From contig NC_059538.1 of the NCBI RefSeq assembly GCF_905220415.1, positions 4,526,001 to 4,590,000 of the forward strand: a DNA stretch of 64,000 nucleotides. The letters are read 5' to 3'. The translations under genes and the position numbers were made by a program. Positions 24,989 through 35,500 of this stretch are shown here, piece after piece. The stretch comes from Colias croceus (lineage: Eukaryota > Arthropoda > Insecta > Lepidoptera > Pieridae). The notes under the pieces are model-generated. The model was not told where the DNA came from. It saw only the letters and a program-made list of their open reading frames with translations, and searched no databases. Within the stretch, counting starts at the first letter, position 1. Each line of letters opens with the position of its first letter.

Positions 24989-25795
24989 TCACAGTCTCAC
25001 TGTAAAAAATAAATATATATCTCTCACACATATCTCAAGTCTGAACTCGCCGAAGGGGAGTAGGTACTTAGGTAGTAGTTAGTACCTACCTATATTCTTT
25101 GTTTTCAGCTGTGGTTTTCAGCTATGATGATTGATGATTCCTGTGACACTTCATCGTGTTCCGAATTACGTATTTTATGTTTAAAACGCCAAAATAATTT
25201 TAGTGCATAATATTTTTATTTTATAGCGGCAATATTACCAAAAATATAAAAATGAAACATCTTAAGCTTAGAAATCAAAAACAGTATTGTTTAGTTTATT
25301 ATAATGAAAAATAAAATAACACAAAAATATAATACATACGCAATTCGTGTACATGAAATGGATCGTTGAAAAATCATAGAGTTGGAAAATCATATAATCG
25401 GCGCCCATCTTGTGATCGTTTGTCAATCGAGTCAATCGTATGTACGAGTGCGTCAGCCTTGTATTACAAACAAGTTGCATTTTTATAGGTATTGATACTT
25501 TACATAGTATTCTTCTATTGTTACTAATTGTTATTGTTGACTTTTTGTTGCTGTTGTTAGCTAAGTATCCGTAGTTAATTTTCGGCGAAATGCCGAAAAA
25601 ACTAATTTTGGTACTTTATTCAAATCGATATCATTTCCATATAAAATATTATCGATTAACGGAAACAATTGATATGATTTCAGTAAAGACATCTCTACAC
25701 GTGTCAAAAATCGATGTGTCACAGAAATCATCTTAGGTGGAAAGGACTATAATCACAGATCTGTGGATCTAGCGCACTAAAATTTACTGTGATAA
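24989..25795. other. Intergenic, nothing recognised
   Basis: AT-rich sequence upstream of APC15. No coding region or known repeat was recognised. Confidence 0.5.
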
Positions 25796-27294
25796 GAGCG
25801 TTTTCACATTGTCCGGTCCGATATCGGATATCGGGCGCCGATAGCCGATATCCGATATCGGAGGCTAAGTAAAATGTATGATTTAGGTACCTGTCTTTCA
25901 CATTGTCCGGTCCGATATCGGATATCGGAGCCAACACCGATATTCCCGTGAACTATCGGACGATAATGTTCAGTGTTACCAACTCAATTTTCGAAAAGGT
26001 AGTATACCAACAGCAAAAAAAGCACTAGTTTGTGTATTTTCAGTCATTTCTAGGCGCTAAATGTAAAAAAAATCCTTTCATTTACTTTAAACCTTTTTAT
26101 TAAGAAAACATTCATTTAAGTATTTAAAGGCATTAAAAATACTATTTTTACGGGAGCTATTTTAATACCGTCCTATAATATACGGCAATTGGCTGAACTG
26201 AAGTAAACAAAAATATATTGCGTTCTTAAATTCAACCGTATCTTCGAAATATTAGTCTCTTTTATCTTTATTTACTCATTGTGCCTCGCTCCTCCTCCTA
26301 CTTGGACTACTGTTGTGCTGTAAGCTGTTTATTGTATTGTTGCCATTGAGTCACAAATTTAGTGCTTTGTTTTAGCGCCGATATCAAACCTGTATAATAA
26401 ATAGCACATCTAAATAATATTAAGTAATTAATAATATCAAATCTTTTTTTATATTTTACTTTTCCAGCTGTTTTTGAAGTCGGTTTCTTTTTTGTAGTTA
26501 TTTTTACTGTATGTACAACTACGATCTATCAGTTGAATTTTTTTAAATCAAACTCTTTTTATTGAAAAGAAAATTTACAATACGGCAATTTTGTTTAGTT
26601 TTCTCTAAAATTTCAGAATTAGAATGCGGCGACCTTACATTTTGTCAAGAACGCGCGGCGACTTTTGAGCTTGTTTGGCTTGTTTACTATTTTGGTTGTC
26701 ATGGCTCGTATGCTTAGATAATATATGGCTATATTATTATTAGTCTGTGGTACTACGTAGATAATTTACTGTTCTGTGGTAGATAACAGCACCTACATTT
26801 TTGTAAATGTAATTTGAATTTATATTTGCCAGTTTCGTCGCTTTAATACTGAGTTGAATTTTATTTTATTTTATTTGTATAAGAACATAACAGTCGTACA
26901 TGATTTAATATAAAAAAAGTTCTAAAATTCACTACGACCACACAACATGTTCTATTATTAAAAAAAGAAAAACAGCATATAAAAAAAATAAGCCTCACAA
27001 TGAAATTGAATATTGAAACTAGATTCTGACTCTGCAGAGGGTACAAATCCAAACTCCGCAGTCAGCAGATTAAACCGGTTTGAAAAACATAGTTTATTTA
27101 TTACTATTTATTTTATTTAAAATGAAGTTTATTTTTTGTAACATAAATGCATCCACTGTTTTTTTTAATTCTCCATATATCTACTTTTCCAGTTTCTGGC
27201 AACACTCATGATATCGGGACGATATTATCGGATAATGTGAAAGGGCAAATTGTGTCCGATATCCGATATCGGACCGGACAATGTGAAAACGCTC
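25796..27294. mobile_element. GATATCGG-rich MITE split by an insertion
   Basis: Inverted ends GAGCGTTTTCACATTGTCCG on both sides, flanked by TAA (25793-25795, 27295-27297). Both halves are made of 'gatatcgg/ccgatatc' words. Between them, 25971 to about 27205 starts CAGTGTTACCAACTC and ends GGCAACACTC, another hAT-like insert without coding capacity. A further TIR-like piece (GGCGCTTTATTCACGGTCC) begins right after the TAA and may be a separate short MITE to about 27395. Confidence 0.75.
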
Positions 27295-27568
27295 TAAGGC
27301 GCTTTATTCACGGTCCGTTTGGACGTACGTCCCGCCAAGGTCATACACGATGCACGACCATGCACGACGCAAAACGACCGTGAATAGTATTGACGTACGT
27401 CAATAATTATTATATGTGCACGACCAATTTTTCGTCCAGCGAGCACCCCCACCACACCACACCGCAGGACGTAAACGTAAAGTTAGATTGAAATAATTTC
27501 TTGATAACACCTTGATAATGTTAAGATATGTTCACTCCAAGTTCACTCCAACGGAATATCATTTTATT

Positions 27569-27819
27569 AACCGACTTCAAAAAAAGGAGGAGGTTATCAA
27601 TTCGGCCGGTATATATTTTTTTTTTTTTTTTTATGTATGTACACCGATTACTCCGAGGTTTCTGAACCGATTTACGTGATTCTTTTTTTGTTCGATGCGG
27701 GATGGTGTCGAATTGGTCCCATAAAAATTTTATTCGGATAGGCCCAGTAGTTTTTATTTTATGGGCATTTTTGTCTGTAGGTATTTGTAAATTTTGCAAG
27801 TGCAAGTTTGAAGTCGGTT
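27569..27819. mobile_element. AACCGACTTC inverted-repeat element
   Basis: Starts AACCGACTTCAAA and ends TTTGAAGTCGGTT. The interior has 'aggaggaggttatcaattcg' and 'tgaaccgatttacgtgattc'. Fragments of the same family occur near 4366, 10484 and 26477. Common in Lepidoptera; class not assigned. Confidence 0.65.
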
Positions 27820-28550
27820 GTTTTTAACGCAGTTATCACTTGTTGGTATGAAGCTTGGTATGAAGCTACGTAATAATATGTCATATTTTGACGCCTCCTA
27901 TACGTTTCTAATAGGCTATTGGACAGTATAAAAAATAAATTACTTTTTTGTGTAATCCATATACTTATATATAAGGTTTTTGAAGCGATTTAAATTAATA
28001 AATGATAAAAATAATAGCTTATTTATTTATAATTCGTTGAGAAAAAACATCATATTTTTTTAAATTACCACGTGACCGAAAATATCCATAATTGGCTGCA
28101 TCACTGCATCTGCCACGACGTCACAGCTGCGTAAATAACAATTAATGATCCCAACGTTTACTCACGTCGTTGCTGAATTTCGCTTTTGGTTTTGTTTCTT
28201 GTATAAGGCTAAGCGCGCACCACGATTTTATGCAGCGTGATTATTTTATCGCAGAAATACAACGTATGAGTTACTATGAGAATGCGCGCACATGCGATTA
28301 AATAATCGCAGCGATTTTAAAATTGTGATTTGTCACATTTTGCTGCGACTGCTCGCGACGCGATTGTCGCGAAAATGAAATGCAGAATATGAAATTGTAT
28401 GGTACCGCGCGCACTGCGATAATAAAATCGCACACTCGGGCCCGGCTGGCACTTCACTTGTGTTTCGTCTGTCCAGCAGTAAACATCGTAGTGGTATAGG
28501 TAGGTACTGCTTGGTAAACATAAACTCAGTAATCTGTCAAAGGTTTGAAT

Positions 28551-28632
28551 TTATTTATTTATTTAACACTTTATTGTACAAGAAACAAAATAAACATAAA
28601 GGTTACAATAATAAAAAAAAATAAAAAAGCAC
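28551..28632. repeat. Dispersed repeat 'ttaacactttattgt', copy 1
   Basis: (TTTA)n followed by 'acactttattgtacaagaaa' and 'cataaaggttacaataa'. A close copy is at 55331-55414. It probably is the antisense A-rich 3' end of a retroposon. Confidence 0.5.
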
Positions 28633-28712
28633 AAAGGGCAGCCCTTTGGCGGAATTTTCATTCTATACCAAGAATTTTTTGGGATACATCCGAAGTTCAT
28701 TATATTTCTGAT

Positions 28713-28895
28713 TAGCTTTCCACCCGCGGCATCGCCCGCGCAGTCAAAAATAAACCCGCATAGTTCCCGTTCCCGTGGGATTTCCGGGATAAAACCGATC
28801 CTATGTCCTTTCTCGGGTATCAAAATATCTATATATACCAAATTTACAGACAGACAGAGTTACTTTCGCATTTATAATATTAAGTAGTATGGATA
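28713..28895 (-). mobile_element. Helitron
   Basis: Antisense copy of the 11176-11399 type: 'cccgcggcatcgcccgcgca', 'gtcctttctcgggtatcaaa', 'acagacagacag', then 'atttataatatta'. The CTAG end reads CTAA. Confidence 0.65.
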
Positions 28896-29525
28896 AAAGA
28901 AACTTTTGACAATTCTATCTGCTGTAAAAGAATGAGTCCAATATTGACGAATTTTCTTTTTTTTTTGCCTATCCTCCAAAGTAGTAAATAAAGACAAGCA
29001 ACTTGTACGAAATCCATGATGAAAGTGAGTAAGTATCACTATTAAATTATCGCTGTGCGCGCACCGTACTCTATGCGATTTTCTACAGCGCGATTTTGAA
29101 ATCGTGTCGCAAAAATTAAAATCGTGGTGCGCGCTTAGCCTAAGTAGGTACCCACTAGGAGCAAGTTGATGTTTTCGCAGCTGTGACGTCACCATGGTCG
29201 CGAGACGGCATATTGTTCAAAATTGTGTTTTGGGAATCTGTCACTTGTCAGTGTCATAGGGATCATGTTTATTGTTTCGCCATTATGCCCATTACCTACT
29301 TGCTCTGTGTTTCGATATACTTACCGAGTATAATATGATTATTCTCATAAGACATAAAATACCTATATTAGTCTCCTGTGTATCTCCTCTCCATAAAATA
29401 AATTAAGGGCTCGAAACAAAGGCTCGAATCTCGATGGTAAATTGTGTTGTGACTGTGGTGACTTGTGAGTTGTGACAACTTGTGACTATATTTCCTGCAC
29501 AGATTTCCTGGGACTCATTATTGTG

Positions 29526-32500
29526 ATGTCTTATTTAAATTATAAATGTGTGGTTTGCGGCAAAAGGCGGTACCCAAATTCCAATATTTCTTTATTTCGC
29601 TTTCCACTTGATCCAGACCGGTAAGTTCTTCGTTGTTTAAAGACTGAATCTACATTGTAATTCTCCCAGTTAACTCTGTTTTTGCGAATGGTTGGTATTT
29701 AAAAAAATAACGGCTAAACTGTACATTATAGGGCGTAGAGTTGAGAGTCGTAATTTTTTTTATGGTTAGCTATTGTCCTATGGAACCTAAATCTGAAATT
29801 TCACACCAAGGAAACTTTTAGTTTTTGAGTTACGAATTTTTGAAAATCGTAAAATTACTATAGAAAGTTACTCCATCTTGTTTTTGTTATGCATAATATT
29901 TATTGTTTTGTCAATATCAACCTGACACACAGTACCTGCTTATGCCCGGTTCCTATATTTGAAAAACGATCCGTTTTAGTTACGAATAGTAGTATAATTA
30001 ACCAAGCGTAAGCGAAAATCGTTCCTATAAAAAACGTCTCGTCAAGCAACTTACCGACGGCTTCCTACTGACGGATGGGAGGGTTACTATTAACGAACGG
30101 TAAGCATATTGTATGGAGAAGACAGTTTATCGCGTTCCTATAAATATTTTTAATGTCATTATGCTGTCAAAGTTACTATTCGTATAGCATTTTGTTTACC
30201 CGTCGATTTCGGGCGGTTAAATTCTTACTATTTCATTGTTTCCGCTTCAATATCGAAATGTGGAGTTCAGATAGTGATAGAGAAGTGTTTAATATTATAT
30301 CGAATTTCGGAAGAAGATAGTGGGCGTGAAAGAGTATAATATATTATAGAGAAGGAGTGGATTTTTTTGCGACCCTGGATTCTCACGAATTTCAATTGAG
30401 ATTTCGACTTGATAAAGAATCTGTTGAACAATTACTTCTTGAAATTTATCCAGACGTACGAATAAAAGGAGCCAGGTTAGTTTAATGGAGGCATTAATAT
30501 TATTATACCAAACACGTCTAACCTTATTACATACCTAATTTATGTTGTCATTTCAGGAATCATGGGGTATCTCCATAACATCAATTACTGTTGACGCTGA
30601 GGTTCTATGCTTTAGGCACAATATCGATATCAGTGGCAGACCTATTTCCCTTGGTCACGGCATCACGCGTGAACGGGTGGACCGATTTCGATAATTATTT
30701 TTTTATAATGTTCCTTGAAGTACGAGGATGGTTATTATGGAAAGAAAACATAAACATGTACCAAGGGCGAAGCCGGGGCGGACCACTAGTATATATATAT
30801 ATATGTCTATGTTTGCAATGTAGAAATCAATTTTTTAAACATTGTATTGTAAATAATAAAAAATAAATAAAAGTACATAATAAAACGGAATAAAAGTTTT
30901 ATTTCTTTATTACAGTTTAATTTTACATAGTAATATGTAACTACATAATATATGCCAAAGAACTGTCCTGTGATTCTTACCCGACAACCCTCCATCGATT
31001 ATCATCTTCTATATTATATTCCTTAACGCTGTAATAGGCTCTCTGAACTAAATACATTTTTTACATAAGATTTACATTTAGCACTACCTAACAAATTCTT
31101 TTTCTACCGTGTGTCTAGATATATTGCTTAATAATATACAAAAATTAATTAGTTATTGTGTGTTCAGTATTTCAAGGGCGAAGCCGGGGCGGACCACTAG
31201 TATATATATATGTATGTCTATGTTTGCAATGTAGAAATCAATTTTTTAAACATTGTATTGTAAATAATAAAAAATAAATAAAAGTACATAATAAAATAGA
31301 ATAAAAGTTTTATTTCTTTATTACAGTTTAATTTTATATAATAATATGTAACTACATAATATATGCCAAAGAACTGTCCTATTCTTACACGACAACCCTC
31401 CATCGATTATCATCTTCTATATTATATTTCTTAACGCTGTAATAGGCTCTCTGAACTAAATACATTTTTTACATAAGATTTACATTTAGCACTACCTAAC
31501 AAATTCTTTTTCTACCATATGTCTAGATATATTGCTTATTAATATACAAAAATTAATTAGTTATTGTGTGTTCAGTATTTCAATTATTGTGTGTTCAGTA
31601 TTTCAATTATTTCTTCATAATATTTGTCCATCATCCTTATTATGTTTGAATTTTTTGGTTGAAAATAAAAAGTTTTCCTGGTAGGTATTTGACCAATTTT
31701 TGCATTAAATGTGTTGGTCAACGAAGTCCAACATTCATCGTTTAATTTATTCGTAGAAGCATTAGTCTCCTTACTGGTTATAATAATTGAGCAATCTCGT
31801 CTTTACTCATAGCCTTCTTCGATTTCTGTAACAGAAATATATGTTTGACTTTAAAAGTGTCCGAAGCAAAAAGTAAGCGGCAGACGATTTTAAAGAAGAA
31901 ATATAAAGGCGTACTTACCGGCGTAATATCCATTTTTAATAAATATAGAAACAGTGGTCGTTGTATTGTTCACAGAGCAAGTAATATGTATTGTTATTCT
32001 TTAATTATAAAACTTGACAATGAATCATCAATCAACAATGAATGACAATAATTTGACAACTGACAAGCAATGCACGCATGCGCGAGAAAAACGTTCCGTT
32101 TTTGCTTTCTGTGTAACGCATTAGGTTGTTTAGAAGGAAAATTATCACGCAGATGTCTACAAATATATAGTTCTTTAGTATTAGTTCTTTATTAATAAGA
32201 AACTTTATTCTTAAAGTTTATAATTCGGCTGTATATTTAACTTATTTTGTCCTGAATTTTGTGTTATTTTAATTTCAATTTGGCTTATAACGAAACGCAC
32301 ATCTGTGAGTGAAGAGGGCTCGGTATTTTTATGACCAACGGATGTCCGTCGATAGCACGTCAAGAAATAAAATTGTGGAACGGTATTAACGACTCGTAGT
32401 TAGTTCTAGAAAAACGGATAGTAGCTTTGATACTATGACGATCCGTTGAATATAGGAACCGGGCATTAGTGTGATTCATTTCAAGTACAACATTTCTAAC

Positions 32501-35500
32501 CATTAATGCCCGGTTCCTATATTCAACGGATCGTCATAGTATCAAAGCTACTATCCGTTTTTCTAGAACTAACTACGAGTCGTTATTACCGTTCCACAAT
32601 TTTATTTCTTGACGTGCTATCGACGGACATCCGTTGGTCATAAAAATACCGAGCCCTCTTCACTCACAGATGTGCGTTTCGATATAAGCCAAATTGAAAT
32701 TAAAATAACACAAAATTCAGGACAAAATAAGTTAAATATACAGCCGAATTATAAACTTTAAGAATAAAGTTTCTTATTAATAAAGAACTAATACTAAAGA
32801 ACTATATATTTGTAGACATCTGCGTGATAATTTTCCTTCTAAACAACCTAATGCGTTACACAGAAAGCAAAAACGGAACGTTTTTCTCGCGCACGCGTGC
32901 ATTGCTTGTCAGTTGTCAAATTATTGTCATTCATTGTTGATTGATGATTCATTGTCAAGTTTTATAATTAAAGAATAACAATACAACGACCACTGTTTAT
33001 ATATTTATTAAAAATGGATATTACGCCGGTAAGTACGCCTTTATATTTCTTCTTTAAAATCGTCTGCCGCTTACTTTTTGCTTCGGACACTTTTAAAGTC
33101 AAACATATATTTCTGTTACAGAAATCGAAGAAGGCTATGAGTAAAGACGAGATTGCTCAATTATTATAACCAGTAAGGAGACTAATGCTTCTACGAATAA
33201 ATTAAAGAATGAATGTTGGACTTCGTTGACCAACACATTTAATGCAAAAATTGGTCAAATACCTACCAGGAAAACTTTTTATTTTCAGCCAAAAAATTCA
33301 AACATAATAAGGATGATGGACAAATATTATGAAGTAATAATTGAAATACTGAACACACAATAATTGAAATACTGAACACACAATAACTAATTAATTTTTG
33401 TATATTATTAAGCAATATATCTAGACATACGGTAGAAAAAGAATTTGTTAGGTAGTGCTAAATGTAAATCTTATGTAAAAAATGTATTTAGTTCAGAGAG
33501 CCTATTACAGCGTTAAGGAATATAATATAGAAGATGATAATCGATGGAGGGTTGTCGTGTAAGAATCACAGGACAGTTCTTTGGCATATATTATGTAGTT
33601 ACATATTACTATGTAAAATTAAACTGTAATAAAGAAATAAAACTTTTATTCCATTTTATTATGTACTTTTATTTATTTTTTATTATTTACAATACAATGT
33701 TTAAAAAATTGATTTCTACATTGCAAACATAGACATACATATAAATATACTAGTGGTCCGCCCCGGCTTCGCCCTTGAAATACTGAACACACAATAACTA
33801 ATTAATTTTTGTATATTATTAAGCAATATATCTAGACACACGGTAGAAAAAGAATTTGTTAGTGCTAAATGTAAATCTTATGTAAAAAATGTATTTAGTT
33901 CAGAGAGCCTATTACAGCGTTAAGGAATATAATAATATAGAAGATGATAATCGATGGAGGGTTGTTGCGTAAGAATCACAGGACAGTTCTTTGGCATATA
34001 TTATGTAGTTACATATTACTATGTAAAATTAAACTGTAATATAGAAATAAAACTTTTATTCCATTTTATTATGTACTTTTATTTATTTTTTATTATTTAC
34101 AATACAATGTTTAAAAAATTGATTTCTACATTGCAAACATAGACATATATATATATACTAGTGGTCCGCCCCGGCTTCGCCCTTGGTACATGTTTATGTT
34201 TTCTTTCCATAATAACCATCCTCGTACTTCAAGGAACATTATAAAAAAATAATTATCGAAATCGGTCCACCCGTTCACGCGTGATGCCGTGACCAAGGGA
34301 AATAGGTCTGCCACTGATATCGATATTGTGCCTAAAGCATAGAACCTCAGCGTCAACAGTAATTGGTGTTATGGAGATACCCCATGATTCCTGAAATGAC
34401 AACATAAATTAGGTATGTAATAAGGTTAGACGTGTTTGGTATAATATTAATGCCTCCATTAAACTAACCTGGCTCCTTTTATTCGTACGTCTGGATAAAT
34501 TTCAAGAAGTAATTGTTCAACAGATTCTTTAAAGTCGAAATCTCAATTGAAATTCGTGAGAATCCAGGGTCGCAAAAAAATCCACTCCTTCTCTATAATA
34601 TATACTCTTTCACGCCCACTATCTTCTTCCGAAATTCGATATAATATTAAACACTTCTCTATCACTATCTGAACTCCACATTTCGATATTGAAGCGGAAA
34701 CAATGAAATAGTAAGAATTTAACCGCCCGAAATCGACGGGTAAACAAAATGCTATACGAATAGTAACTTTGACAGCATAATGACGTTAAAAATATTTATA
34801 GGAACGCGATAAACTGTCTTCTCCATACAATATGCTTACCGTTCGTTAATAGTAACCCTCCCATCCGTCAGTAGGAAGCCGTCGGTAAGTTGCTTGACGA
34901 GACGTTTTTTATAGGAACGATTTTCGCTTACGCTTGGTTAATTATACTACTATTCGTAACTAAAACGGATCGTTTTTCAAATATAGGAACCGGGCATAAG
35001 TAGAGTAATTAATTTTGTTTAACTTTTTACGAAAAAAAAAAACGCTCCGAACTCGAAACAAGTTAGGTTAGGTTATGTTAGACTTTTTTTAAACAATCGA
35101 GCGGAGCGAGCGCAGCGAGCGGAGCGTCTCGAATTGTTTTACGTGAAATGAATAGCCAAATTTGACACTTAATTTATTTTGTTTAACTTTTTACGAAAAA
35201 AAAAACTCTCCGAACTCGAAACAAGTTAGGTTACGTTATGTTAGACTTTTTTTAAACAATCGAGCGGAGCGAGCGCAGCGAGCGGAGCGTCTCGAATTGT
35301 TTTACGCCAAATTTGACATTGACAAAATAATAAATATGCGTAACAAAAACAAGATGGAGTAACTTTCTATAGTAATGTTCCGATTTTCAAAAATTCGTAA
35401 CTCAAAAACTTAAAGTTTCCTTGGTGTGAAATTTCAGATTTGGGTTCCATAGGACAATAGCTAACCACAAAAAAATTGTCGACTCTCAACTCCACGCCCT

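Larger units (their letters stand above)
28207..29140. mobile_element. MITE 'GGCTAAGCGCGCACC'
   Basis: Inverted ends GGCTAAGCGCGCACCACGAT on both sides, flanked by TAA (28204-28206, 29141-29143). Subterminal 'gcgatt/aatcgc' words are abundant. A Helitron (28713-28895) and a LINE-like tail (28551-28632) are inserted in it. A 'gacgtcacagctgcg' pair outside it (about 28119 and 29177, inverted) may be the ends of an older host element. Confidence 0.8.
29943..32465 (+). mobile_element. PIF/Harbinger element A
   Basis: Ends TGCCCGGTTCCTATATT on both sides with TTA duplications (29940-29942, 32466-32468). The plus strand carries a broken HARBI1-type transposase start and the minus strand a broken Myb/SANT gene, the usual divergent layout. 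It is further disrupted by a Helitron piece ending CTAG at 30789 and by an approximately 410-bp tandem duplication (about 30790-31600). Nearly identical to element B in inverse orientation. Confidence 0.9.

Noticed and set aside
30807..34142. Repeated ~62-codon ORFs starting MEGCRVRI
   Set aside because: They are copies created by the duplicated segment inside the Harbinger elements; no conserved domain and low-complexity composition.
35060..35080. TTAGG-like motif resembling insect telomere repeat
   Set aside because: Only 'gttaggttaggtta', two imperfect units, inside a duplicated repeat; not a telomeric tract.
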